In this document: positions 26,479 to 35,660 of the stretch, piece after piece
Numbering within the stretch: position 1 is the stretch's first letter
Layout: each line of letters begins with the position of its first letter
Source: Natrinema ejinorense
GTDB taxonomy: Archaea > Halobacteriota > Halobacteria > Halobacteriales > Natrialbaceae
Assembly: GCF_002494345.1 (NCBI RefSeq)
Contig: NZ_NXNI01000001.1
Span: 2,790,001-2,854,000, forward strand
Direction: 5' to 3'
Length of the DNA: 64,000 nucleotides
The notes under the pieces: generated by a model
Told to the model about the DNA's origin: nothing
Database searches by the model: none
Seen by the model: only the letters and a program-made list of their open reading frames with translations
Translations under genes and position numbers: made by a program

Positions 26479-27924
26479 TCAAACCGCCGGGAAATCGACC
26501 GGAATGTTTTGTTCGACGGTTGTCCGGAAATACGAGGAGATGGCAAACAGCGTTCCGAAGTATACCGCTGCACCGAAACCGACGAGTGTTAACACTACGA
26601 CAATGTTATTGCCGACAGAAATATACGCTGACTCGAGCCAGAGGCCAGTATAGACGACTCCGCCCATAACGACTGCTGCAGCCCATTGTTTCCCAATTTC
26701 GCCGAGCGGAACGGAGAACTCGATCAGTGACGAGAGTGAGAAGTAGGCTACGACGAGGCTGATGGCGACCGATGCAGCGGTCGCCGCCGCTGCGCCCACG
26801 ACTTCGAAGGTAGGGATCAGACTGACGTTTAAAATCACGTTTGCACCGATGAATACGGCATTCACTCTGAAAGAGACATCCGGTCTGTCGATGGCATCCA
26901 GTGTCGTCGTGAACTGACGCTGGTATCCCTGGATGAGGGTTGCAACGATGAGTACCGAGAGCACGGTCGCGCCTTGTGTGAATTCCTCACCATATATTCG
27001 GAGGAGGCGTTCCCCGAGTAGCGTTCCCCCGATGAGTCCCGGAATGAGAATCAAGCCGCCGTACGTGAGTGCGGTTTCGAATAGGTCTGTTACCGATTGT
27101 GCGTCTTCTTCGGCCGAGAGTGAACTCATCTCGGGGAACATCGTCTGGCTCAGTGACCCACCGAACAGTATTAGAAACACCGCGATGTTCCAGGCCGCCG
27201 TGTAGATACCGACGAGTGACGACGACACGAAGAATCCGAGGACGGCTACGTCGACCCAGTTGAACGCACGGGAACGGATCTCTCCGAGCCATGAATACTC
27301 CGCGTAGGAGAGGAGTCTTCGGTAGTGGTCCACACTCGGTGTCTGTATTTCTTTAAATCGGCGAACCACGATCCACAGTCCAGCCACAGAGACGAGTGCG
27401 TAACCGACAGTATATCCGAAAAAGAGACCTGTGATTTTGAATCCACCGAGTATAGCCCCGATCTGCACGATGCTCCGCGTCCCAGTACGAATCGGACTAA
27501 AAACACCCAAGACGTGGACAAGATGCTGACCGCTCAGAATCGCATTTACAACCGACTTCGCGAGGTTGACGAACAGGAACAGAATAATAACTTCCGAAGC
27601 TGGATATCCGATATAGTCGTTTATCCACCCACTGAATAACAATATTAGTAGAGACATAACTAGGAAGAGGGAAACAACAACGGTCCCACCAGCAATCGCG
27701 TAGGCCGCTTCGTCTTCGCCTTCGCTGACGCGTTTGTTAATAGCTTCTGGAATTCCCATTTTCACGCCGATACCTAACCATGCTACTGTTGAGAGCACGA
27801 GATAGTAGATACCAAGCGTTTCGGGACCGAGAAGCCGCGCAATAAATATCGTCGCAACGAACCCTAGTACGGACGATAAAAGTCGAGAAGCAAAATGGAT
27901 AATTGATGTTTGACCAAGCCGCAT
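26479..27924 (-). CDS. Polysaccharide/lipid-linked glycan flippase (MOP/Wzx family)
   Basis: 481 aa with about 14 hydrophobic segments and the family start SIIHFASRLLSSVLGFVATIFIARLLGPETLGIYYLV. Moves lipid-linked oligosaccharide to the outer face, the role of AglR in Haloferax. GC content and codon choice (many AT-ending codons) differ from the neighbours, suggesting acquisition. The ATG at 27924 sits 29 bases after a TATA-like box; a longer frame starts beyond it. The upstream 28018-28196 interval is strongly AT-rich. Confidence 0.88.
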   Translation of the reverse strand: MRLGQTSIIHFASRLLSSVLGFVATIFIARLLGPETLGIYYLVLSTVAWLGIGVKMGIPEAINKRVSEGEDEAAYAIAGGTVVVSLFLVMSLLILLFSGWINDYIGYPASEVIILFLFVNLAKSVVNAILSGQHLVHVLGVFSPIRTGTRSIVQIGAILGGFKITGLFFGYTVGYALVSVAGLWIVVRRFKEIQTPSVDHYRRLLSYAEYSWLGEIRSRAFNWVDVAVLGFFVSSSLVGIYTAAWNIAVFLILFGGSLSQTMFPEMSSLSAEEDAQSVTDLFETALTYGGLILIPGLIGGTLLGERLLRIYGEEFTQGATVLSVLIVATLIQGYQRQFTTTLDAIDRPDVSFRVNAVFIGANVILNVSLIPTFEVVGAAAATAASVAISLVVAYFSLSSLIEFSVPLGEIGKQWAAAVVMGGVVYTGLWLESAYISVGNNIVVVLTLVGFGAAVYFGTLFAISSYFRTTVEQNIPVDFPAV

Positions 27925-28196
27925 ACGTCTACCGGTTGGAGCAATACAGTAATATGTACTTTTCGTTTCTGGTAGCGGAATAACACCTGTACAGTCATGG
28001 ATTTTACAGTACCACATCTAATTACAGGCAATTCATGACGTGTAGAAGCAATCACCATCAACCATCACCGATATAACAACATATTTGACGGTCAGTGTGG
28101 CCCCATGTGATTTTACTCTACAAAAACTATATTAAATATATTATTCTTAACTAAGACGACATAAGTCAGTTGCATACCACTGATGCCCTGACTTCT

Positions 28197-29417
28197 TCAC
28201 CCGATCTGTTTCATTACTTTGTCTTTTAATTCCATAGTGTCTACGTAGAGATCAACCCCGTGACTGTCACACTGTAGGTACTCGTACTCGAGATTGCACA
28301 GACATGCGATCCGATAGAACGTCGATTTGAGCCAATCGCCGAACAGTTCAACGACGGTGGTATCCGACGAGTAGATGATATTGGTTAGCCCTGCTCCGTG
28401 CGGTCCGATCACGATGTCAGCGTTCGCGAACAACGCGATCTGTTCTTTGACCGTGAGATCCTCAAGTGTATAGGACGTAAACCCGAACCGTTCGAGCGTC
28501 GAAATCACGTCCGCCTCGTTCGCGATTCGCCTGCGAGTCGCGTTGGACCTCGAGATGTAGATCCGCTCGTCGTTCCCGGGGGAATCGATATCGAGCCGGT
28601 CGTAGGCACGCTGACGCAGCCACTGACATTCTTCGGGCGACGGATCGGGGAACGATGGGACGACGAGACGATCGACCTGCATCGTGTCGGCACCCGTTTG
28701 GATCCATCTCCGTGGACCGAACCCGAGCAGTTCGAGAGACTCAGTCATCCACGAGGGGGGATCAGTTGGCACCAAGAGTTTCGGCGATCTGTCCGTTTCG
28801 CGTTCGTACAAAGAGACGCCCATGAGTTTCGTGAGCGATTCTGCCGTCCAATGATAATAGTTGTCCCAGAGTGGGACGAGTGTACAGACCGAATCGACCG
28901 TTGGTCCGTCCTGTGGCCGTGTTCCGTTCCTGGTAAGCGTTCGCCGTCCCGTTTGGATGGGGTTCCTTTCGTGAAGGACGACCGAGAGAGCCGTCTGAAG
29001 GCGATTTTCGAGATTCCACTGAAACGAAATCGTATCGCCGATAAACGAGCCATCGCCTGTAAGACCAAGGCCAGCAGCGGCCCAGAGTTGCGCATCGGGG
29101 ACTTCACAGACGAACGGCTCTGGGGGGTCTCGATGCTCGAGTGAATCGAATCCATCCTGAGTGTCCGTGACGTCCTTCGTCGGTATTTCTGGTCGAACCG
29201 CCTCGGTTGGAACATCCCACCGCCGTCCATGCTGATCCGCCCAGACAGCGAGCGAGTTCGTATCGAGGACCGGCCGAGACGTACGCGAGAGAAGTGCCGG
29301 TGCAACGAATCGCTTTAACAGCGATTTCCGGTACGCGATGTCCCAGCCGTTCAGGAGAACACTTTGGAGACCGTTTTGCTGATATTTTCGGTATGCTCGG
29401 GTGGATAATTCCGTCAT
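28197..29417 (-). CDS. Glycosyltransferase family 61 protein
   Basis: 406 aa. GT61 hallmarks: WDNYYHWTAESL in the middle, ISRSNATRRR, and GPHGAGLTNIIY with PHGA near the C-terminus. Members add xylose, GlcNAc or other sugars. Start choice: ATG at 29417; a TTG 33 codons upstream lies only a few bases from a TATA box and adds no homology. It is divergent from the sulfatase gene at 29552, with 134 bases between them. The acceptor is probably an extracellular or lipid-linked glycan. Confidence 0.82.
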   Translation of the reverse strand: MTELSTRAYRKYQQNGLQSVLLNGWDIAYRKSLLKRFVAPALLSRTSRPVLDTNSLAVWADQHGRRWDVPTEAVRPEIPTKDVTDTQDGFDSLEHRDPPEPFVCEVPDAQLWAAAGLGLTGDGSFIGDTISFQWNLENRLQTALSVVLHERNPIQTGRRTLTRNGTRPQDGPTVDSVCTLVPLWDNYYHWTAESLTKLMGVSLYERETDRSPKLLVPTDPPSWMTESLELLGFGPRRWIQTGADTMQVDRLVVPSFPDPSPEECQWLRQRAYDRLDIDSPGNDERIYISRSNATRRRIANEADVISTLERFGFTSYTLEDLTVKEQIALFANADIVIGPHGAGLTNIIYSSDTTVVELFGDWLKSTFYRIACLCNLEYEYLQCDSHGVDLYVDTMELKDKVMKQIG

Positions 29418-29515
29418 CGTATTAGAGAGAGCCAGAACACACCAATAGGTCCACGCTCGTGCCGTCTCTGAAATAGTCGTCCACGGGTCGATCAATTCCA
29501 GCTTCTTGGTCGACA

Positions 29516-29526
29516 AATATATATTC
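29516..29526 (+). promoter_or_regulatory. TATA box of the sulfatase-like gene
   Basis: AAATATATATT centred about 30 bases before the ATG at 29552, consistent with a leaderless transcript in this AT-rich section. Confidence 0.6.
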
Positions 29527-29551
29527 TGCCTTTGATTACTGCGGGCAACTA

Positions 29552-31021
29552 ATGATAGACAATGTCATCGTCGTTGTCCTCGATGCACTCCGTGCGGACA
29601 GGGTCAAGTCCGACGATGGTCGAGATCTCACCCCTTATTTAGACGAACTTGCGAGCGATAGCGTATTCTTTAGTCAGGCGTACAGTACGACGACTGCCAC
29701 GGACCCGGCGGTTACCTCGCTGCAAACGGGACAGCATCCACTGTCACACGGAGTGCGTAATCACGGAACGCACGTGACTAGCGAGGAGAAGGCAGCCGTC
29801 GAAGCCGTCGAATCTGCACCCGAGGTATTCAGCCGAAACGGGTTCGCAACGTCCAAGATCGGGCGTCCCCTCGGCAGGTGGCACAAGCGCGGGTTCGACG
29901 AGTATCCGAACGTCTCATCGACTCACTGGCATCGACGTGCGTTCGAAAAACGGATGAGCAAACTCCTGTATAACGTTCATCCGTCGATCGGGGATACGAT
30001 ATCCGGCGTCTACAACAAAATATTCGAATCCGAAGAAACCGACTATGCGGAGCCCGAGGAAGCGGCGGACGAAATCGTCGAAACTCTCGAGGGCGATGAC
30101 CGCGCGTATAGCTTCGTCCACTGGATGGATACGCACACCCCGTACTCCGCACCGAAGGGGTACGTCGAGGAATGTCTCGATCGGTACGAATACGGCGATT
30201 CCAGATCGCTGGAAGCCGTCGCTTCGGAGTACCCGGAGGAATCAATAACTGCGAACAGTCTCCGATCCGGCGGTGTCGTCTACGAGGGATCCGAACCTTG
30301 GATCGAAACGGAGTCCGATCCAGGGACGGGACTTATCGACGCTCGATACGACGCTGCAGTGCGATACAGTGATGCCAAACTCGGTGCCCTGGTATCGGAA
30401 CTTCGAAATCGAGGGTTGTACGATACGACTATGATCGTCGCGCTCTCGGATCACGGAGAATCCCTCGGTGAACACGGAATTTATTACGAGCATCACGGTC
30501 TCTACGAGTGTACGGTACGTATCCCCCTATTGATTCACGTTCCGGGTCAGCAACCGACGGAGGTCAACGAACTCGTGAGTATAATGGACGTTCTCCCGAC
30601 GATGTATGATTATGCAGGGATAGATGACGCACCTCCGACGGACGGTCAGTCGCTGCGACCGGTCATCGAAGACGGTGAAGCGGTCAATCGAACGGAAATC
30701 CTTGCCGGAGAGGCCAATGCCCAGCGACGTCGTGCGATACTAACAGACAACTGGAAGTATATACGGGCGCTCGACGACGGAACCTGTCGGTACTGTGATC
30801 TTCAACACGCTGCTCGTGAGGAGTTGTACAATCTCGAAGAGGATCCGGGAGAGAATCGGAACGTCGTCGAAGAGAACCCAGATATAGCGACCGATCTTTC
30901 AGCACGGATGGAGAATCGAGTCGAAGAACTAACACAAAACAGATCGGAATCCGACGACGATATCACCTACGACGACGAGGAAGAAATGATGGATAGACTT
31001 GAGGCGCTTGGCTATCGATGA
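29552..31021 (+). CDS. Sulfatase-like hydrolase (alkaline phosphatase superfamily), Thr at the nucleophile site
   Basis: 489 aa. Metal-binding Asp in VVVLDALRADR, the nucleophile loop and SDHGESLGEHG with metal Asp/His. The sulfatase C-x-P-S-R motif reads T50-D-P52-A-V here, so there is no Cys for formylglycine and a classical sulfatase is unlikely; Thr/Ser versions include phosphoglycerol and phosphoethanolamine transferases. A Cys pair near the C-terminus (CRYCD) is odd. It ends LEALGYR. The next sulfatase gene starts 13 bases downstream. Cytosolic or exported location is unclear, as no signal peptide is seen. Confidence 0.85.
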   Translation: MIDNVIVVVLDALRADRVKSDDGRDLTPYLDELASDSVFFSQAYSTTTATDPAVTSLQTGQHPLSHGVRNHGTHVTSEEKAAVEAVESAPEVFSRNGFATSKIGRPLGRWHKRGFDEYPNVSSTHWHRRAFEKRMSKLLYNVHPSIGDTISGVYNKIFESEETDYAEPEEAADEIVETLEGDDRAYSFVHWMDTHTPYSAPKGYVEECLDRYEYGDSRSLEAVASEYPEESITANSLRSGGVVYEGSEPWIETESDPGTGLIDARYDAAVRYSDAKLGALVSELRNRGLYDTTMIVALSDHGESLGEHGIYYEHHGLYECTVRIPLLIHVPGQQPTEVNELVSIMDVLPTMYDYAGIDDAPPTDGQSLRPVIEDGEAVNRTEILAGEANAQRRRAILTDNWKYIRALDDGTCRYCDLQHAAREELYNLEEDPGENRNVVEENPDIATDLSARMENRVEELTQNRSESDDDITYDDEEEMMDRLEALGYR

Positions 31022-31034
31022 AAAGGGGAAAAGT

Positions 31035-32393
31035 ATGAATACGATTCTGATCACCGTCGATGCCCTTCGTGCGGATCATCTCGGTCAATACGGCTACGAA
31101 CGCGAGACGATGCCGGCTCTCGACCGATTGTTGGCGGACGGAACGAAGTTTACCAACGCCTTTGCTAACGGGCCATACACACGCATCTCGGTCCCCTCGT
31201 TTCACACGTCCCGATATCTAGCGTACGAGCGATTGGACGAACTCCCGACGATCGGATCGACGGTCAGCGACGCGGGAATCCAGACGGCAGCGATCGGAAC
31301 ACGGACGGGATTTAGACAGTACGAAGGCGGCCTGATGTTCGACGAATTCGTCGATCTCGGGCGGGACACCTATTACGAAGAAGCAAATCAAAACCGTGGA
31401 CCGATCGAACGACTATCGCAGGGAACCCGACGGGCCGCACAGTACATCGGTGACAAAATTCCGGAAGAGAGTCCCGTTTACGAGCAAGCGAAACGGGCAT
31501 ACGACGCCGTATTGGGGGAAGGGTTCGAGTTCAAGGGATACACTAGTGCCGAGGTGCTGACCGATACTGCAAACGACTGGCTACAGAAGCAAGGCGACGA
31601 TGAGTTTTTCCTGTGGCTGCACTATATGGAAGGTCATCGGCCATACGGTGTCCACACCAACAGCCCCGCATATCACGACGGGGTGTCGGAAACTCGAATC
31701 CGAGAGTTAATGAAGAAAGCCGGAACGGATCCAGAAGCCGTTTCAGCTGCGGAACGGGAGACGCTTATCGACTTGTACGATTCCGATCTCCGCTATTGTT
31801 CACAGCAACTCTCGAGGCTGTTCGACGAACTCTCGAAATTGGACCTCTGGGAGGAGACCGCGATACTGTTCTCTAGCGATCACGGCGAAGAGTTCGGCGA
31901 TCACGGAAAATACTTTCATCGAAACTACCCATACGACGAACTAATTCACGTTCCGCTGATAACCAAGACACCGGAAGAGAACCCAGAAACGATAAGCGAC
32001 CAGCGAGAGCTGATCGATCTCGCGCCGACGATCTGTGCACTTCACGATATCGAAACCGAGACGCGTCCGTTTTTGGGAACGAATCTCTTCGAGGGGGCCG
32101 AACGCGACGTGTACTCGATCGGCGCACAGTGTTCGCGGGAATCAGTCACCGCTGCTCGAAGTAACGGGTGGAAATACCTCTCCGTTGGAGACGATAAATC
32201 GTTGTTCGACCTCGAAAACGATCCCACGGAGTCGAAATCGGTCGCGGAGGAGCACTCGCGGGTCGTCTCGAGGTTCGAGCGGCAGATCCCGACTCGACTG
32301 TTCGAGTCGGATCCCGAGCAGTTAGAGGCACCCGAGGACGAAGTCGACGAGGGACATCTCGAGGCGTTAGGCTATCTGGAAGTCAAAGACTAG
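31035..32393 (+). CDS. Sulfatase-like hydrolase, Ser at the nucleophile site
   Basis: 452 aa, same superfamily as the preceding gene but a distant sequence. ITVDALRADHLGQYG at the N-terminus; nucleophile loop TRISVPSF, with Ser52 where the sulfatase Cys would be (S-x-P-S); SSDHGEEFGDHG; ends LEALGYLEVKD. The purine-rich aaaaggggaaaag before the ATG at 31035 can act as ribosome-binding site; the ATG 36 bases earlier overlaps the previous gene. It is convergent with a GT4 gene, sharing four bases at the 3' ends. Likely glycan modification. Confidence 0.85.
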   Translation: MNTILITVDALRADHLGQYGYERETMPALDRLLADGTKFTNAFANGPYTRISVPSFHTSRYLAYERLDELPTIGSTVSDAGIQTAAIGTRTGFRQYEGGLMFDEFVDLGRDTYYEEANQNRGPIERLSQGTRRAAQYIGDKIPEESPVYEQAKRAYDAVLGEGFEFKGYTSAEVLTDTANDWLQKQGDDEFFLWLHYMEGHRPYGVHTNSPAYHDGVSETRIRELMKKAGTDPEAVSAAERETLIDLYDSDLRYCSQQLSRLFDELSKLDLWEETAILFSSDHGEEFGDHGKYFHRNYPYDELIHVPLITKTPEENPETISDQRELIDLAPTICALHDIETETRPFLGTNLFEGAERDVYSIGAQCSRESVTAARSNGWKYLSVGDDKSLFDLENDPTESKSVAEEHSRVVSRFERQIPTRLFESDPEQLEAPEDEVDEGHLEALGYLEVKD

Positions 32394-33349
32394 GCCGAGT
32401 CGATCGTTCGCGCGTAGATCTCTTTGAGGCGATCCCCGATCCGATCCCAGCTGACTTCCCGGACGGCTTCACGTCCGTTCGAGCGCGTGTCCGCATCGAG
32501 TACCGAGACCAGCTGTGCGACCAGCTCGTCTTCCGTCTCGCCGACACCGGACGGGGAGACGTTTCGGAGCCGTGCCCGAACGTCACCGACGTCCGTCGAG
32601 ACGACGGGGAGGTTACACGCCAGTGCCTCCTTAACGGTATTCGGTGACCCCTCGTGCTCCGAAGTGAGCAAGAGCACGTCGGCGGCGTTCATATACAGTG
32701 GCACTTCCTCGTGACGGACACCGGATATCGTCTGGAGTTCGATCTCACTATCGATCCGTTTTCGGGTTCGCTCGACGACGCGCTCTGCCAGTGGATAGTT
32801 TTTCCGTTCGTAGTCGGGTGAGTAGGGGAAGAGAACGTGCGTCCGATCGGTACGCCAGCCGACTTCCTCACGCGCCACACGGTCGTCGATCGGTTTGAAT
32901 CGCTCGAGATCGACCCCACTGGGGATGATGTGTGCGTCGTCACGTCCCAGCAGTTCGCGCATCTCTCGACTTCGAACTGTCACGGCATCGCACTGCCACG
33001 CACACGCTTTCGTCACCAGTCCGTCAAATCCGACAACGTCCGATCCCCACAGCGTCAACACGACGGGAAGTTGAAACTGTGTAACTGCATACGGTGCAGT
33101 GAGCCCGTAATTCGCGTGTACGAGGTCGTATTCCCCTCGACGCAACTCCCGACGGACGCGAGGAAAGTATTGGAGGTATTCTTTCACGCCGCGACGCCCA
33201 CCCATGTCACCGTCGATCTGTTCGGCTCCTGGAACGACACACACCGTACAGTCAACGCCTTTTTCCTCGAGAACCTCGATCTGTTGGTCGAAAAAGATCT
33301 CCCTCGCAGTGACTAGATGGAGAACCTGAAGGCTGTCGTCGGCTGTCAT
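32390..33349 (-). CDS. Glycosyltransferase family 4 protein
   Basis: 319 aa GT-B fold. The N-terminal half has YDLVHANYGLTAPYA and LTLWGSDV; the C-terminal donor domain has IPSGVDLERFKP and the E-x7-E motif region SEHEGSPNTVKEALACNLPVV. The R/K-rich YSPDYERKNYPLA stretch contacts the nucleotide sugar in this family. Soluble, membrane-associated. Last gene of the minus-strand group aglG, epimerase, GT4. Confidence 0.9.
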   Translation of the reverse strand: MTADDSLQVLHLVTAREIFFDQQIEVLEEKGVDCTVCVVPGAEQIDGDMGGRRGVKEYLQYFPRVRRELRRGEYDLVHANYGLTAPYAVTQFQLPVVLTLWGSDVVGFDGLVTKACAWQCDAVTVRSREMRELLGRDDAHIIPSGVDLERFKPIDDRVAREEVGWRTDRTHVLFPYSPDYERKNYPLAERVVERTRKRIDSEIELQTISGVRHEEVPLYMNAADVLLLTSEHEGSPNTVKEALACNLPVVSTDVGDVRARLRNVSPSGVGETEDELVAQLVSVLDADTRSNGREAVREVSWDRIGDRLKEIYARTIDSA

Positions 33350-33490
33350 TCGATTACAGCAGAATTCCCGCGGCGATTGGTTATACTCTTTGCTTGGCGT
33401 TCGACAGTATCGGTTCCCCTGACGAGATGTCTCCGAGACCCGATCCGACGGTCCGGTACTCGCTATCGGACGGGACCCCGGAAGTGCATA

Positions 33491-34477
33491 TCACGACCGT
33501 CGAACCAGTGGGTCGTACCAGTCCTCGTTCTCGCGGTACCACTCGATGAACTTCCTCGTGCCCTCCTCGATCGAGACGCTGGGCTCGTATCCGAGCACTC
33601 GTCGGGCTTTCGATACGTCGGAGTGGGTATGCTGGGCGTCGCCATCTCGGGGGTCGGCGTACTCAATGTCGATCGACGGGTCGATTTCGTCCCGAATGAC
33701 GTGGGCGAGGTCGTCGATCGTAATTCGATCCGTCGACCCGACGTTCATCACCTCGCCGTCGGCAGCGTCGGTCTCGAGCAATCGCTTGTTCGCATCGACG
33801 ATGTCGTCAATGTAAGTAAAGTCCCGCGTCTGTGATCCGTCACCGAAGATGACGGGCGGTTCGCCGTGGAAACACCGCGAAACGAAGTTCGTAAAGGCCA
33901 TATTTGGTCGCATTCGCGGGCCATACACCGTAAAGTACCGTAGTGAGACAGTCGGAAGCCCGTACACCTCATTGTAGACGCGGACGTACTGTTCGGTAGC
34001 GACTTTGGAGGCCCCATAGGGGCTCACGGGCGTCGTCGGATGATCCTCGTCATAGGGTAGATACTCGGGTTTGCCATACACCGACGAGGAGCTTGCGTTT
34101 ACGAATCGATTCACACCGGCCGCTCGAGCCGCTTCAAGCACAGTAAACGTCCCTTCGACGTTTATCCGGGTCGTCTTTTCCGGGTTTTCGACACTCGCGT
34201 GTACTCCCGCTTGGGCGGCTTGATGGAAGACGAATTCGACATCAGAGATAGCGTCCGTTACGAGGTCTTCGTCCGTGATGCTACCCTCGAGAAAGGTGTA
34301 GTGACCGTCTCCTGTCGTCGCAGCTTCCCTGGCGACTTCGACGTTGCGTTCCTTGATACCGACATCGTAGAACGGTTCCAGAGAGTCGAGAACGACGACG
34401 TCGTGTCCATCGCGAACGAACTGCTCGGCGAGATGGCCCCCGATGAACCCTGCGCCTCCGGTAACCAGGATGTTCAT
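33491..34477 (-). CDS. NAD-dependent sugar-nucleotide epimerase/dehydratase (GalE-like extended SDR)
   Basis: 328 aa. NAD motif VTGGAGFIGGHLAEQF; the catalytic Ser and Tyr-x3-Lys triad are NASSSSVYG and YGASK; the substrate region has RYFTVYGPRMRPNMAF. Interconverts a UDP-hexose or UDP-hexuronate epimer pair (UDP-Glc/Gal, UDP-GlcA/GalA); the exact sugar cannot be told. With AglM nearby, a UDP-hexuronate substrate is plausible. It follows aglG by 49 bases and precedes GT4. Confidence 0.9.
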   Translation of the reverse strand: MNILVTGGAGFIGGHLAEQFVRDGHDVVVLDSLEPFYDVGIKERNVEVAREAATTGDGHYTFLEGSITDEDLVTDAISDVEFVFHQAAQAGVHASVENPEKTTRINVEGTFTVLEAARAAGVNRFVNASSSSVYGKPEYLPYDEDHPTTPVSPYGASKVATEQYVRVYNEVYGLPTVSLRYFTVYGPRMRPNMAFTNFVSRCFHGEPPVIFGDGSQTRDFTYIDDIVDANKRLLETDAADGEVMNVGSTDRITIDDLAHVIRDEIDPSIDIEYADPRDGDAQHTHSDVSKARRVLGYEPSVSIEEGTRKFIEWYRENEDWYDPLVRRS

Positions 34478-34526
34478 TGGTTGTGTAAGCGAGCGTCCGA
34501 GTGAAAAACACCTCGGAACCGACCGA

Positions 34527-35486
34527 TCAGTTACCGACCCCAGTGTCTCGACCGGCTATCAATCGCGAGCGATCGACGTCGATCAGTCCATAGAGGTAGC
34601 CAAAGCCGACCGCCGCGGTAAAGACGAAGATCGTCACGAGCTGTTTCACCTGTGGCATCGACGGCTTCCCGATCAGATCCGAGAGCCGGTCCGGCACGAA
34701 CTCGAGCATGAGCTGGCCCAAGTACTCGTTCTTGTCCCCCGACGCCTCCGGTAAGAGCAGATCCATGATCCGCTTGGAATACCCCTGCCAGAAGGACCGA
34801 AACACGAGCCACTGGAAGTCGCCACGGTAGTCGAACAGCTTGTGGTGGACCACCGCGTCGGTGTTGTAGATCACGCCCTTCCCGTACTCGTTTGCCATTC
34901 GGATACAGATGGGTGCTTCGTGGGCCTGGATATGTCGATCGCCCTTTCGGCCCGTGTTCTCGTCGTAGCCGCCGACGTTCAGGAACACGTCCCGCCGGAA
35001 CGAGATGTTCGAACCGTACGTGTTCCGTAACTCCTCCATATGTTCGCCCATTCCGCGCTCGTCACACCCGACGAGCCAGTAGAACTCCTCCGGGAAGAAA
35101 TCGGGTTTGTCGGTGACCCAGTCGGGCGCGACGTGGCCGCCGACCGCGATTGCGTCCGTCTCGTCGTAGACCCGAGCCAGTTCGGCGATCCAGTCGGGTT
35201 CGGCGACAGCGTCGTCGTCGATGAACGCGACCACGTCACCCGTCGCGATCTTCGCCCCTCGAGTTCGACTGTAGGAAATCCCCTGATTCTCCTCGTTACA
35301 GTGGAGGACGACGTCGTCGAGGTCGCCGTAATCCTCCTGGACGCGCTCGAAGACCGGCTCGTTGCCGTCGACGACGAGGACGATCTCGAGTGGGTCGTAC
35401 GTCTGGGCGAGGACGCTATCGACACACTCCGAGAAGACGTCGTAGCGTTCCATCGCGTAGGTACAAATGACGACGGAGAGCTTCAT
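34527..35486 (-). CDS. aglG: Glucosyl-dolichyl-phosphate glucuronosyltransferase AglG (GT2)
   Basis: 319 aa. GT2 start VVICTYAMERYDVFSECVDSVL; D-x-D-type metal site AFIDDDAVAEPDW; acceptor-side GSNISFRRDVF and GGYDENTG; C-terminal hydrophobic helix about 285-305. In Haloferax AglG adds the second sugar, a glucuronate, to dolichyl-phosphate-glucose, fitting AglJ and AglM here. The ATG at 35486 gives the normal start; the upstream frame enters the divergent aglB promoter region (35487-35660). Confidence 0.88.
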   Translation of the reverse strand: MKLSVVICTYAMERYDVFSECVDSVLAQTYDPLEIVLVVDGNEPVFERVQEDYGDLDDVVLHCNEENQGISYSRTRGAKIATGDVVAFIDDDAVAEPDWIAELARVYDETDAIAVGGHVAPDWVTDKPDFFPEEFYWLVGCDERGMGEHMEELRNTYGSNISFRRDVFLNVGGYDENTGRKGDRHIQAHEAPICIRMANEYGKGVIYNTDAVVHHKLFDYRGDFQWLVFRSFWQGYSKRIMDLLLPEASGDKNEYLGQLMLEFVPDRLSDLIGKPSMPQVKQLVTIFVFTAAVGFGYLYGLIDVDRSRLIAGRDTGVGN

Positions 35487-35660
35487 TGGGAAACGGATTT
35501 CGGAGAGGCCAGAATAAGCTTTTTCGTTCACGAGGGATCGCTATAACGAGGATCACGGTACTCGACCGACCGAGGGGAGACGCCTGGTGGGGGAGCGGGT
35601 GTCAGCGATCCCACGAGTATATAACAAGACTTATTCTTGGGTTGGGTCTGGTGCAACCTA

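Noticed and set aside
29418-29516. N-terminal extension of the GT61 protein from a TTG
   Set aside because: The TTG lies a few bases from a TATA box used by the divergent gene, and the extension has no family similarity.
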